Translations under genes and position numbers: made by a program
Part shown: piece after piece, positions 1-8,545 of the stretch
Layout: every line of letters starts with the position of its first letter
How positions within the stretch are numbered: the stretch's first letter is position 1
DNA from: Dehalococcoidales bacterium
GTDB taxonomy: Bacteria; Chloroflexota; Dehalococcoidia; Dehalococcoidales; UBA5760
DNA: 64,000 bases
Direction: 5' to 3'
Assembly (NCBI GenBank): GCA_028716225.1
Contig: JAQUQE010000006.1
Location: 33,529-97,528 of the forward strand
The notes under the pieces: generated by a model
Told to the model about the DNA's origin: nothing
Databases searched by the model: none
Seen by the model: only the letters and a program-made list of their open reading frames with translations

Positions 1-722
1 CTGTCCGGGCTAATCCGGGTCAGCTCTTCCGTTACCGCCACAGAGTCTATCGACCGGTTACCTTCTTCGATAAGCACCAGCCACTTGTGCCTTGCCCCAA
101 CCGTCCTGAGCTGCTCATTAGCCTGTGAAACCAAGTGCTTGAACTTCTCTATTCCAGCGGTACCATGCTCCGGAGCCGGGTAGCCGATCTGACCGAGACT
201 AATAGTAAGAATGCTACCATCATAGCCAGTCTTCTTCAGCCGGCAGCGGAAGCTCTCCGGTAAGGAGAAGGATAATTTATTGGTTATCTGAGTGGTCAGG
301 TCTCGCTGCTCTTCAAGTCGTAAAGTCGGGGCTTTATCATAGATAACGGAAGCCAGCCGCCTGCGAAATTCGTGTGCCTTATTCCACTGTATTTTGTCAT
401 TCTTCCCGGGAAAGCAGTAGTCATCCGGAATCTCTACCTCAAGGTTAAAGGTACCCGTCAGCTTACCGGCCAGGCTGTCCTCCAGTTCCCCCCAGACTAC
501 CCTGATGATATCTCCCGTCTCCTCCGAATTTTCTCCGCTAAGCCTTTTTACCACCAGGGCAATTTCATCACCTGTCCTGGCATCACAGCAGACCCAGTCC
601 CAGCCGGGCTGTTCTCCCGGTTGCGGGTAGATAACAGCGGCTCTGTCCTTAATATGGACTCCGTACTTCGAGTTGTGATGGTCAAGAATATCCTGCACCT
701 GATTTCTTTCCCGGTCATCCAT
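1..722 (-). CDS. hypothetical protein, 3' end cut by window edge
   Basis: The minus strand is open from the ATG at 722 to the window edge (about 240 codons visible), preceded by a GGGGAGGGC Shine-Dalgarno sequence. The protein starts MDDRERNQVQDIL and carries no motif I recognise. It is mixed alpha/beta in character, with no membrane segment or signal peptide. Segments such as QPGWDWVCCD and VLIEEGNRSID look like normal coding sequence, and codon use matches the neighbours. A good promoter lies just upstream. Function unknown. That it is a gene is well supported by length, start site and promoter. Confidence 0.75.
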   Translation of the reverse strand, partial: MDDRERNQVQDILDHHNSKYGVHIKDRAAVIYPQPGEQPGWDWVCCDARTGDEIALVVKRLSGENSEETGDIIRVVWGELEDSLAGKLTGTFNLEVEIPDDYCFPGKNDKIQWNKAHEFRRRLASVIYDKAPTLRLEEQRDLTTQITNKLSFSLPESFRCRLKKTGYDGSILTISLGQIGYPAPEHGTAGIEKFKHLVSQANEQLRTVGARHKWLVLIEEGNRSIDSVAVTEELTRISPD

Positions 723-758
723 TTTTGCCCTCCCCGATTTTAGCGGAACTCACCAATA

Positions 759-786
759 ACTATAACACAAACCGCCGGTATTCCAA
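759..786 (-). promoter_or_regulatory. promoter for the first minus-strand gene
   Basis: Read on the minus strand: TTGGAA (786-781), 16-base spacer, TATAGT (764-759) with an extended TGT just before the -10. It lies about 37 bases upstream of the ATG at 722. Confidence 0.5.
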
Positions 787-894
787 CCACCAAAATAAGA
801 CTGCTCAAAGCGGAAAAATGATTCTCAAGCTAACCTTTGGGGATACTTTGCGTTATAAATAATAACTTATAACTAACAGGGAGAAGAGGGGGTT

Positions 895-1101
895 ATGATG
901 GGGACAAGAGTAATAGATTACAGCGAAAAAATAGCGGATGGTATAGAACCCATGGTACAATCGCTAAGGTATGCCTTTGGTGTGGATAGGCGTGACAATA
1001 CTCCCTTTAGTACCACTGCTCGTCCTGAGAAATCAACCGCTGCTCCGGCTAAGATTAAGCCGAGACCATCCGGTCTGTTTGGTTATGTCGACCTGGATTG
1101 A
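895..1101 (+). CDS. small hypothetical protein, 68 aa
   Basis: Short reading frame with a strong ribosome binding site (GGGAGAAGAGGGGG) just before the ATG at 895; the ATG at 898 is equally possible. The product has a charged N-terminal half and a Pro/Ala/Lys-rich tail ending in GLFGYVDLD. No known domain is visible. It stands alone between two minus-strand genes, and TATAAA- and TATAAC-like -10 boxes occur at 854-873. I believe it is expressed because of the binding site, but length alone does not prove it. Confidence 0.45.
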   Translation: MMGTRVIDYSEKIADGIEPMVQSLRYAFGVDRRDNTPFSTTARPEKSTAAPAKIKPRPSGLFGYVDLD

Positions 1102-1176
1102 GAGTATGTAATAGCACCAGATCAGACCATCTGCCATGATCCGGGTCACAACAGCAACCCCGGAGCCAAACCGACA

Positions 1177-1860
1177 TCAAACAGGCTTGTCCCCGAGCCC
1201 TACTTCCAGGATAGAGAGGAACCAGCGTCCTTCACGCAGCACTCTTCTTGAGCGGAGTATCTTGAGCCGCTTTCGAAACAGGGGGCCATCGATCACCAGG
1301 GTATGATACTCCCCGGCTTCACCGCAGGGGGTCACCTCTTTGGTATCATTAAGTACCTCCAGGTGGTCAAGGAAGTCCCGGTCTACTGTCTGCCCCAGCC
1401 ACTCCCGGCCAAACAGCTCAGCCTTAGCGGCAACTACGACGGCGGTAAAGCCCAGGCCGATCAATTCCTCAAGCAGCTTGCCTTGCTCTTCCCCCCAGAG
1501 GGGGAGGTGAGGGGTAATCGCCACATCAGCGCAGACCCGCTCAATCCACCGGCGGTGCTCATCGAGGTCGATATCGCCGAAGACGCCGCCGCTAACCCCC
1601 TTATCCTTCAAGGATAGCAGCACCCTCTTAAACTCGGCCTCGTAGTTTTCCCGTTTCGCCTGCTGCTGGATGAGGGGAATGCCGATCGCCTGAGACTGCG
1701 CTTCGAGAACCCGTGGGGACAAGCCATGGCTGTAGGAACGCTTGCCACCTTCACTAACCATGTTAAGCAGACAGCGAACCTTATGTCCCCCTGCTATCGC
1801 CCGGTAGCAGGCCAGGCAGCAGTCCTTGCCACCGCTCCAGGAAGTAAAGACCGTCTCCAT
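1177..1860 (-). CDS. Dph6-like PP-loop ATP pyrophosphatase
   Basis: ATP-dependent adenylating enzyme of the diphthine-ammonia ligase (DUF71/MJ0570) family, 227 aa, cytosolic. The PP-loop motif SGGKD is at residues 9-13, and the family's second motif (TPCGEAGEYHT) is near residue 180. In archaea and eukaryotes the family amidates diphthine on EF-2. Bacteria lack diphthamide, so the substrate here is unknown. The gene follows cbiB by 17 bases in a row that starts at the B12 transporter, so a role as an amide ligase in corrinoid metabolism is possible, but that is inference from position only. Confidence 0.85.
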   Translation of the reverse strand: METVFTSWSGGKDCCLACYRAIAGGHKVRCLLNMVSEGGKRSYSHGLSPRVLEAQSQAIGIPLIQQQAKRENYEAEFKRVLLSLKDKGVSGGVFGDIDLDEHRRWIERVCADVAITPHLPLWGEEQGKLLEELIGLGFTAVVVAAKAELFGREWLGQTVDRDFLDHLEVLNDTKEVTPCGEAGEYHTLVIDGPLFRKRLKILRSRRVLREGRWFLSILEVGLGDKPV

Positions 1861-1877
1861 ATCAACTCCGTCCGGGC

Positions 1878-2804
1878 CTAATAGACCAGTAAAATCACCT
1901 CAACAGCATAGCATACCAGCATCCAGAAAGCCGCCGCCACCCCCACCAGCTTTACCGCCCCACCGATGGTGCCGGGAACCAGCGGATTATCCATCCTGCC
2001 CAGCTGGTACTGACCTACCTTATCCAGTTGCACTCCGAGGGCACCGGCGGCAGCCGCCATCGGCCAGCCGGCATTAGGGCTTTCCGTCCGGCCATGGTCG
2101 GCAAGCGCCACCTGCCACACCCGACGGCCACCCCGTCCGGAGAAGAAGGCAGCCAGGACGATCAGCAGCGCCGTCAGCCGGGCCGGTATGTAGTTCAGTC
2201 CGTCGTCCAGCCGGCTGGGAAACTTACCCAGGTACTCGTACTCGCCGTGATATCCGATCATACTGTCCAGGGTATTCACGCAGCGGTAGGCAAGCGCCCC
2301 GGGGACACCGAAGAGGAGAAAGAAAAAGAGCGGCGCCACAAAGCTGTCACAGGCGCTCTCGGCGGTCGACTCCACCGCCGCCGAAACCAGAAGCGGCTTT
2401 GAGAGGGTGGTAGTATCACGACTGACCAGGGCCCGCAGCCCGGAGCGCGCCTCATCCAGTTTCCCATTCTCGAGGAGACCCTTGATGCCAAGTGTCACCC
2501 GGCACAGCTCCCTCAGGGAAAAGGTAGACTTAAGAAGCAGCGCTCCAACAATAACATAGGCGACCGGGCTGGTATTTCCCAGGAAGGAAAGCAGAAAATA
2601 GGCAGGTACGGCAAAGGCCGCTACCGTGAGCAGGGTTACGCCGCACCCACAGGCAAACCGGACCCGAGAGGAGCAAGCGGAGACCCGTCCGACCAGACAG
2701 GAAATAAGCCTGCCCATCCACACCACCGGGTGTATTAGGCGCGGCGGTTCCCCCACCGCAAAATCGATAACTAAAGAGATCGCCAGTACCAGCAGAGCCG
2801 CCAT
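1878..2804 (-). CDS. cbiB: adenosylcobinamide-phosphate synthase CbiB/CobD
   Basis: Membrane enzyme that attaches the aminopropanol (phosphate) side arm to adenosylcobyric acid. The 308 aa match the usual family length. The start is family-typical (DFAVGEPP, then HPVVWMGRLI), and several hydrophobic helices follow. The motif SRDTTTL in the middle and NAGWPMAAAAGAL near residue 245 are conserved in CbiB. It lies 31 bases downstream of the importer ATPase and shares its transcript. Together with cobT, cobS and cobU on the opposite strand it supplies late corrinoid assembly. Confidence 0.95.
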   Translation of the reverse strand: MAALLVLAISLVIDFAVGEPPRLIHPVVWMGRLISCLVGRVSACSSRVRFACGCGVTLLTVAAFAVPAYFLLSFLGNTSPVAYVIVGALLLKSTFSLRELCRVTLGIKGLLENGKLDEARSGLRALVSRDTTTLSKPLLVSAAVESTAESACDSFVAPLFFFLLFGVPGALAYRCVNTLDSMIGYHGEYEYLGKFPSRLDDGLNYIPARLTALLIVLAAFFSGRGGRRVWQVALADHGRTESPNAGWPMAAAAGALGVQLDKVGQYQLGRMDNPLVPGTIGGAVKLVGVAAAFWMLVCYAVEVILLVY

Positions 2805-2835
2805 TACCGACTAATCCTTTCCCCTTTCTATTCTA

Positions 2836-3639
2836 TTACGTAAGTCCGGCGCTCCGGCCGCCGCCCGCCCGGGGTAGAACCACCGGGGCACCACCGGCGG
2901 GGTGGGGATAGACACAGTCCTCAGCGCCGTAGACTTCCTTAATATTGCGGGGATTAATGACCTCATCCGGTGTCCCCTGGGCGTGGAGCCGGCCCTCCTT
3001 CATCAGGATGAGGCGATCACAATACTGCGCGGCAAGGTTCAGATCGTGAAGGACGATGACCACCGTCAGTCTGTACTCCCGGCAGAGGCCCTTAATCAAG
3101 TCCAGGATTGCAACCTGATGGCTGATATCCAGGCTCGCCGTCGGCTCATCGAGGAGGACCGACTTCGGCTCCTGGGCCAGGACACGGGCAATCACGACAC
3201 GCTGGATCTCCCCGCCGGAGAGCTCGTTTATCCTGCGCTGGGCAAAGGCCTGTGTCCCGGTCATCTCCATCGCCCGCCAGGCAACCTCCATATCCCGGAT
3301 GCCCTCATGCTGAAGAAAGCCGAGATGGGGATTCCTCCCCATCAGCACTATCTCAAAGGCGGTAAAGGTACCGGGCAGGATTGCTATCTGGGGCACCACG
3401 CCGAGCAGGCAGGCCAGCTCCCCGCGGGATATTTCCTGAACGTCTCTACCCCCCACCAGTACCCGCCCCGACACCGGCGAAATAACCCGGCTGAGCGCCC
3501 GGACAACAGTCGACTTTCCCGAGCCGTTCGGTCCGATAAGCCCAACCATCTCCCCGGGCACCACCCGAAAGGCCAGGTCTCTCACCACCACATTCCGGCC
3601 GTAGGCCAGGGTCAGATTATCCAATTCCAGTTCTATCAT
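2836..3639 (-). CDS. btuD: cobalamin/siderophore-type ABC transporter ATPase (BtuD-like)
   Basis: ATP-binding subunit of a FecCD-type importer, 267 aa. Walker A GPNGSGKST is at residues 36-44, the signature LSGGEIQR near 138, Walker B LLDEPTASLD near 160, and the switch His in LHDLNLA near 195. It lies 12 bases after the permease gene. Sequence alone does not separate B12 from iron-siderophore or heme importers. The adjoining cbiB and the corrinoid genes across the divergent promoter favour corrinoids. Confidence 0.9.
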   Translation of the reverse strand: MIELELDNLTLAYGRNVVVRDLAFRVVPGEMVGLIGPNGSGKSTVVRALSRVISPVSGRVLVGGRDVQEISRGELACLLGVVPQIAILPGTFTAFEIVLMGRNPHLGFLQHEGIRDMEVAWRAMEMTGTQAFAQRRINELSGGEIQRVVIARVLAQEPKSVLLDEPTASLDISHQVAILDLIKGLCREYRLTVVIVLHDLNLAAQYCDRLILMKEGRLHAQGTPDEVINPRNIKEVYGAEDCVYPHPAGGAPVVLPRAGGGRSAGLT

Positions 3640-3651
3640 CCCAGATATCCT

Positions 3652-4740
3652 TTAGAAAAAGACCGCCTTCCTCTTGCGCCTCAGGATATAGAGGAAGAAG
3701 GGAGCTCCGCAGATGGCGGTGATGACCCCCACCGGTATCTCCATCGGCGCCAGAGCAGTACGCGCCACCAGATCAGCCAGGATTAAAAAGACGGCCCCGC
3801 TCAGGAGGGACAGGGGCAGGAGAAACCGGTAATCAGGGCCCCAGATGAGGCGCACGGTATGGGGAATGATAATACCGACAAAGCCGATGGTGCCGACGAA
3901 GGAAACAGCGGCGGCCGTAATCAGGGTGGCCGCGGCAAGCAGAATACGTTTTACCTTCTCCACATCAACCCCCAGTTGCTGCGCCTGCTCTTCATCAAGC
4001 TGCATCACGTTAAGGGAACGGGCATAGAGCAGAATAACAACTACCCCGGTTATGACATAGGGGAGAACAAACCTTACCTCCGACCAGTCACTCAGTGAGA
4101 AACTGCCCATCAGCCAGAACACAATACCGTGCATCTTGTCACCGCTGGTGATGATCAGGTAGGAGACAATCGAAGAGCAAAGGGCACCCAGGGCAACCCC
4201 GGCCAGGATAAGAGTGGTGGTGGGGATGGTCTTGCCAACCCGGGCCAGATTATAGACAACAAACACCGTAACCAGCGCCCCGGCAAAAGCGAGCATGGGA
4301 ATAACCCCGAACCCCATTCCCTGCCACTGGAAGGGAAGTGAGAAGCCGATGACGGCACCCAGTGCCGCTCCCTGTGTCACACCGATAAGGTAAGGGTCGG
4401 CCAGCGGGTTACGGAACAGCCCCTGATAGGTCGCCCCGGCGATGGAGAGGGCAGCGCCGACGATACCGGCCAGGACTACCCGGGGCAGGCGCATCGAGAG
4501 GATTATCGTCTCGGTAGTGCTCTGCCAGGTGGAGGCGATATCTATCCCCGGCAGCTGGTCAAGGAGAATACGGAAGGTAGTGGTAAAGGGAATTCTAACG
4601 CTGCCCAGGAGAGTGGCAAACACTATCACCCCCCCCAGCGCTGCCAGAAGCCCGATTATGGCATATATCCGGCGGCGGCGCCGGGGAAGCCCGGGCACAG
4701 GCCGTCCGGTAAGAGACGATCCCGTCCGATACGGAGCCAC
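3652..4740 (-). CDS. btuC: ABC transporter permease, FecCD/BtuC family
   Basis: Inner-membrane permease, 362 aa, with about ten hydrophobic helices after an Arg-rich cytosolic N-terminus. Family motifs RLPRVVLAGIVGAALSIAG, NPLADPYLIGVTQGA and FVGIIIPHTVRL are all visible. It forms the channel for the binding protein encoded upstream and the ATPase encoded downstream. The N-terminal 25 residues are unusually Arg/Pro rich and may be partly non-coding if a later start is used. Confidence 0.92.
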   Translation of the reverse strand: MAPYRTGSSLTGRPVPGLPRRRRRIYAIIGLLAALGGVIVFATLLGSVRIPFTTTFRILLDQLPGIDIASTWQSTTETIILSMRLPRVVLAGIVGAALSIAGATYQGLFRNPLADPYLIGVTQGAALGAVIGFSLPFQWQGMGFGVIPMLAFAGALVTVFVVYNLARVGKTIPTTTLILAGVALGALCSSIVSYLIITSGDKMHGIVFWLMGSFSLSDWSEVRFVLPYVITGVVVILLYARSLNVMQLDEEQAQQLGVDVEKVKRILLAAATLITAAAVSFVGTIGFVGIIIPHTVRLIWGPDYRFLLPLSLLSGAVFLILADLVARTALAPMEIPVGVITAICGAPFFLYILRRKRKAVFF

Positions 4741-4809
4741 TTAAAAAACCTCCGCCGCCCGGGACTCCGGGCATACTTTCCTTAAATCAGACAGACCCGC
4801 CGATCCACT

Positions 4810-5748
4810 TCAGCCTCCGGCAAATAGTTCCGGGTGGATGAAGCGAGCAAACGCCTCCAGCGCATCGACTATGCGCGGCCCGGGACGGCCCTCCAGGTCG
4901 GTATCTATCTCATATATCCGTCCGTTACGGCGGGCGTCGGTATTCCCCAGCCTCGGCTCCGTGCTAATGAACTGAGCGGGCAGGGCCTCACCGTCCCCCA
5001 TGCCGACGCCGGCAATCATCACTTCCGGGTTCGCCTCGATTACCGCCTCCAGACTGATATCGGCATAGCCGATAAGGTCGCGGGCGATGTTTATTCCGCC
5101 CGCCATTTGAATCAGCTCGTCGTGACGAGTCTCCAAGCCGGGCGTCATCAGGGGATCATGCCATGTAATGAAGAAGACCCGCGGCCTCTGCTCCGGGGAG
5201 AGCCCTTCCGTCTTTGCCGTCACCGCGGAAATCCGCCTCTTCATATCGTTAACCAGCCCGGCTGCCTCCTCTACCTTCCCGGTAACCTCACCGACCAGGA
5301 TAATCGACTCCAGCACCTCATCAAGCGTAGCCGGGGCAAGCGCAAAAACAGTCAGCCCACTGTTTTCCAGCGCCGGAAGGACATCTGCTTCATGCATGCT
5401 GGTGGCCAGTATCAGATCGGGAGACAGGGCAACCACCCTCTCCAAATCAACGGTACTGAAACCGCCGATTACTGCCTTTTCCTTAGCCGATGCTGGGTAA
5501 TCGCAGTACTCGGTTACCCCGACCACTCTATCGCCCAGACCCAGAGCAAACAGTATCTCGGTATTGCTGGGAGCAAGCGATACAATCCGCTGCGGAACGC
5601 CATCAAACTCGACCGTCCGGCCCAACTGGTCGGTCATTCCACCCGAGGACACCGTCTCCCCGGCGGTCGGAGTACAGGCGGACAGCAGACCGAGCAGGGC
5701 AAGGGAAACGGCAGCATAGCAAAATTTTTTCCTCACCGGCGACACCAC
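4810..5748 (-). CDS. btuF: corrinoid/iron-type substrate-binding lipoprotein (BtuF-like)
   Basis: Extracytoplasmic solute-binding protein of the helical-backbone class, 312 aa. A lipoprotein signal is clear: basic start, hydrophobic stretch, lipobox LLSAC around residue 25. The mature part begins with the family pattern DQLGRTVEFDGVPQRIVSLAPSN and continues with GVTEYCDYP. It is the first gene of the importer row btuF-btuC-btuD-cbiB. I looked for a cobalamin riboswitch upstream and saw none. The leader overlaps the divergently read gene at 5785. Confidence 0.92.
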   Translation of the reverse strand: MVSPVRKKFCYAAVSLALLGLLSACTPTAGETVSSGGMTDQLGRTVEFDGVPQRIVSLAPSNTEILFALGLGDRVVGVTEYCDYPASAKEKAVIGGFSTVDLERVVALSPDLILATSMHEADVLPALENSGLTVFALAPATLDEVLESIILVGEVTGKVEEAAGLVNDMKRRISAVTAKTEGLSPEQRPRVFFITWHDPLMTPGLETRHDELIQMAGGINIARDLIGYADISLEAVIEANPEVMIAGVGMGDGEALPAQFISTEPRLGNTDARRNGRIYEIDTDLEGRPGPRIVDALEAFARFIHPELFAGG

Positions 5749-5784
5749 TCCTATTTACAACTACTCTGCAAGAGAGGAATACTC

Positions 5785-6900
5785 ATGACAAGAACTGCCT
5801 CAGAGCCTTCAATAATTAATGCTTTTCGTTGCTCTTTAGGGTATAATACTACCAAAAGTAAATACAAGTCCACTTTTCTATGGGAAAGTTTGCTTGAGTT
5901 GTTACAAGCCCGGAGCAAGAGTTTGACAAAGACGCCCGGTCTGCATAATGTGTTGAATTACCCCGAAGCAGGTAATAATTTGGAAGACATTCTCAAAGAG
6001 CTACGGTCGCGCTTGAAAGAGGCGGCAGAGAGAAATACGGCCCGGGGCATACTGCTCTCCGGAGGCCTGGATACCAGCATCCTGGCCCTGCTTTCCCCGG
6101 GGGCAATCGGGCTGAACGTAAGGCTCAACGGGTACGGAGAAGACCTGAAGTATGCCGAGATGCTGGCCGTTAAGCTCGGCCTGGAGCTCCACCCAAAGAG
6201 CATCAGCATCGATGAGGCCCTGGCGATGGTACCCGAGGTGATCAAGATTCTGGGTAGCTTCGACCCCGCCCTACCCAACGACCTGGCGGTATACCTGGGG
6301 CTACGGTTAGCCCGGGAGAAGGGCCTTAAAAGCGTCATCACCGGGGACGGGGCCGATGAGCTATTTGCCGGCTACGGCTATATGTTAGACTTAGACCTGA
6401 AAGAGTACCTGCCCCGGCTCGCCGAAAAGATGAGTTTCTCGTCCAGCCGCCTCGGCGCCCACCTGGGGGTCGAGGTAAAACAACCCTTCCTGGACAGGGA
6501 CATCATCGACCTCGCCCTATCCATCAGTCCCGAACTAAAGATCAGGGAGCACCACGGCGTAAGGCATGGCAAATGGATCCTGCGAGAGGCCTTTGCGCCC
6601 TGGCTGCCCGGGGAAATCGTCTGGCAGGCCAAGCGTCCCATCGAGGTAGGCTCCGGCTTCAGTCGGCTGCATGAGATAATCGGTGCCGGGATCTCCGACG
6701 AGGAACTGGCGGAGGCAGAGGCAACCCTTTCCCTGAAGTTCTTGAGCCGGGACCACCTCTTCTACTACCGGACCTACCGCCAAGTGGTCGGCGAGATTCC
6801 GCCGCCTCAGCCGGGAGAAGCAGGCTGCCCGGGCTGCGGTACGGGGATAGCACCGCAGAGCTGCCACTGCCGGGTCTGCGGTTGGAGCAGGGGACTATAA
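5785..6900 (+). CDS. asparagine-synthase-like ATPase domain with C-terminal zinc ribbon
   Basis: About 371 aa. The core matches the C-terminal synthetase domain of asparagine synthase B: PP-loop SGGLDTS near residue 91, then ITGDGADELFAGYGY and VKQPFLDRDIIDLAL. The N-terminal glutaminase domain with its catalytic Cys2 is absent, so ammonia or another amine source must be used. The last 25 residues form a zinc ribbon (CPGC ... CRVC). It ends 4 bases before cobO and leads the cobO-cobT-cobS-cobU row. The ATG at 5785 has a good GAGAGG site, but a TATAAT at 5842-5847 could mean that a shorter form starts later (for example GTG 5950). The frame is also open upstream of 5785, where it merely shadows btuF. 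Confidence 0.8.
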   Translation: MTRTASEPSIINAFRCSLGYNTTKSKYKSTFLWESLLELLQARSKSLTKTPGLHNVLNYPEAGNNLEDILKELRSRLKEAAERNTARGILLSGGLDTSILALLSPGAIGLNVRLNGYGEDLKYAEMLAVKLGLELHPKSISIDEALAMVPEVIKILGSFDPALPNDLAVYLGLRLAREKGLKSVITGDGADELFAGYGYMLDLDLKEYLPRLAEKMSFSSSRLGAHLGVEVKQPFLDRDIIDLALSISPELKIREHHGVRHGKWILREAFAPWLPGEIVWQAKRPIEVGSGFSRLHEIIGAGISDEELAEAEATLSLKFLSRDHLFYYRTYRQVVGEIPPPQPGEAGCPGCGTGIAPQSCHCRVCGWSRGL

Positions 6901-6904
6901 AGCG

Positions 6905-7435
6905 ATGAAGACGAAGGAGCGCCTGGCCAGGGGATATATCCAGGTCTATACCGGGGAGGGCAAGGGGAAGACCACCGCCGCCCTCGGGCTGGCCTTAAGG
7001 GCAGCAGGGCGGGGGATGCGGGTAGTCTTCATCCAGTTTCTCAAGGGAGAGACCTCGGGCGAACAGATCCTTGCCGCCGGATACCACCTCTTCGAAATCA
7101 TCCGGCCGAACCAGGGCATCTGCCTCCGGCATGGTAACGAAGAACTCCGTCCGGTAACCGAGCAAACGCTCTCTCTCGCCGAAGAGAAGCTCACTAAAGG
7201 GAAGTACGATATCATCGTCCTGGACGAGATTTTCACGGCGGTGAACAGAGGGCTGATCACCACCGCCCGGGTCATCGACCTGCTGGATAAGAAGCCGGTT
7301 AACGTCGAGCTGGTGCTGACCGGGCGTAAGGCGCCCCCGGAGATAATCGAGCGGGCCGACCTGGTCACTAATATGACTGCAGTGAAGCACTATTTCAGTA
7401 AAGGGATCAGGGGGCGCAAGGGCATTGAGTACTGA
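6905..7435 (+). CDS. cobO: corrinoid adenosyltransferase, CobA/CobO family (copy 1)
   Basis: Transfers the adenosyl group of ATP to cob(I)alamin or cob(I)yrinic acid diamide. The 176 aa are the usual length. P-loop GEGKGKTTAALGLALRAAGRG begins near residue 17, followed by FIQFLKG and the Walker B-like segment IIVLDEIFTAV. It overlaps nothing and sits 4 bases after the asparagine-synthase-like gene. A second copy lies at 12198-12731 on the other strand, about 50% similar by eye. Confidence 0.95.
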   Translation: MKTKERLARGYIQVYTGEGKGKTTAALGLALRAAGRGMRVVFIQFLKGETSGEQILAAGYHLFEIIRPNQGICLRHGNEELRPVTEQTLSLAEEKLTKGKYDIIVLDEIFTAVNRGLITTARVIDLLDKKPVNVELVLTGRKAPPEIIERADLVTNMTAVKHYFSKGIRGRKGIEY

Positions 7436-7474
7436 TTTCCACAAACAAGATTTAAGACTTAGATGAGAGCGTAA

Positions 7475-8545
7475 ATGACGGAATCATTAACAGAGATAAT
7501 CGGAAAGATAGGGGCGCCGGACCAAGCGGCAATGGCTGAGGCAAAAGCCAGGCAGAATACCCTGACCAAGCCCGCGGGCAGCCTGGGTCGGCTCGAGGAC
7601 CTCTCCGTTCAACTGGCCGGCATTCAGGGCAGGCGCCTGCCCCGGATAAAGGAGAAGGCCATTATCGTCATGGCGGCCGACCACGGCGTGGTCGCAGAAG
7701 GGATAAGCGCCTATCCCCGGGAGGTAACCCCGCAGATGGTCTATAACTTCCTCGAGGGCGGGGCCGGGGTAAACGTCATCGCCCGCCAGGTGGGCGCCCG
7801 GCTGGTTATAGTGGACATCGGGATAGCCGCTACGCTCAAGCCCACCCCCCGGCTCCTGTCAAGGAAGATCGCCCCGGGCACCCGCAACATGGCAGCCGGC
7901 CCGGCGATGAACGATGATGAGGCGAAGCGGGCGATAGAGACCGGCATCGAGGTAACGCTGGCTGAGGTAAGCAAGGGGCTTGATATCATCGGCACCGGAG
8001 ACATGGGCATCGGCAACACCACCTCAAGCAGCGCTATCTGCGCCGTTATGACGGGAAAGCCGGTAACCGAGGTAACCGGCAGAGGCACCGGCATTACCGA
8101 TAAGCAGCTGGAGCATAAGGTAGCGGTAATAACCAGAGCAATCAAAGTAAATGAACCCGACCCGGCCAAACCGATTGAGGTACTGGCCAAAGTAGGCGGC
8201 CTTGAGATTGGCGGGATTACCGGGGTAATACTAGCCGCCGCCGCTCACCGCATCCCGGTAGTAATCGACGGCTTCATCTCGGGGGCGGCCGCCCTGATTG
8301 CCGCAGCGCTGGCACCGGGAGTGAAGGACTTCCTGATTGCCGCCCATGTCTCCGCCGAGCCGGGCCATCGACTGCTGCTCAAACACCTGGGACTTAAGCC
8401 ACTGCTCGACCTCGGTATGCGCCTGGGCGAAGGCACCGGGGCTGCCCTGGGCATCTCCCTGGCCGAGACCTCAGCCAGGATCCTGGCTGAGATGGCCACC
8501 TTTATCGATGCCGGAGTATCGGGCAGGAGCGAGGCGGAGAATTGA
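7475..8545 (+). CDS. cobT: nicotinate-nucleotide-dimethylbenzimidazole phosphoribosyltransferase
   Basis: Activates the lower-ligand base to its alpha-riboside phosphate for the cobalamin nucleotide loop. 356 aa, normal length. Family motifs: LTKPAGSLGRLEDL near residue 30, MAADHGVVAEG, GTGDMGIGNTTSSSA near residue 175, and a C-terminal catalytic Glu in MRLGEGTGAA. Its stop overlaps the TTG start of cobS by 4 bases, showing translational coupling. Confidence 0.96.
   Translation: MTESLTEIIGKIGAPDQAAMAEAKARQNTLTKPAGSLGRLEDLSVQLAGIQGRRLPRIKEKAIIVMAADHGVVAEGISAYPREVTPQMVYNFLEGGAGVNVIARQVGARLVIVDIGIAATLKPTPRLLSRKIAPGTRNMAAGPAMNDDEAKRAIETGIEVTLAEVSKGLDIIGTGDMGIGNTTSSSAICAVMTGKPVTEVTGRGTGITDKQLEHKVAVITRAIKVNEPDPAKPIEVLAKVGGLEIGGITGVILAAAAHRIPVVIDGFISGAAALIAAALAPGVKDFLIAAHVSAEPGHRLLLKHLGLKPLLDLGMRLGEGTGAALGISLAETSARILAEMATFIDAGVSGRSEAEN

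Noticed and set aside
4834..5784. Upstream extension of the asparagine-synthase-like frame to a 688-aa protein
   Set aside because: The added part is antisense to btuF, reads like shadow sequence (Arg/His/Pro-rich), and a good ribosome site supports 5785.
5749..5960. Cobalamin riboswitch in front of btuF
   Set aside because: I found no B12-box-like GCCACTG in this stretch and too little space outside the divergent coding region.
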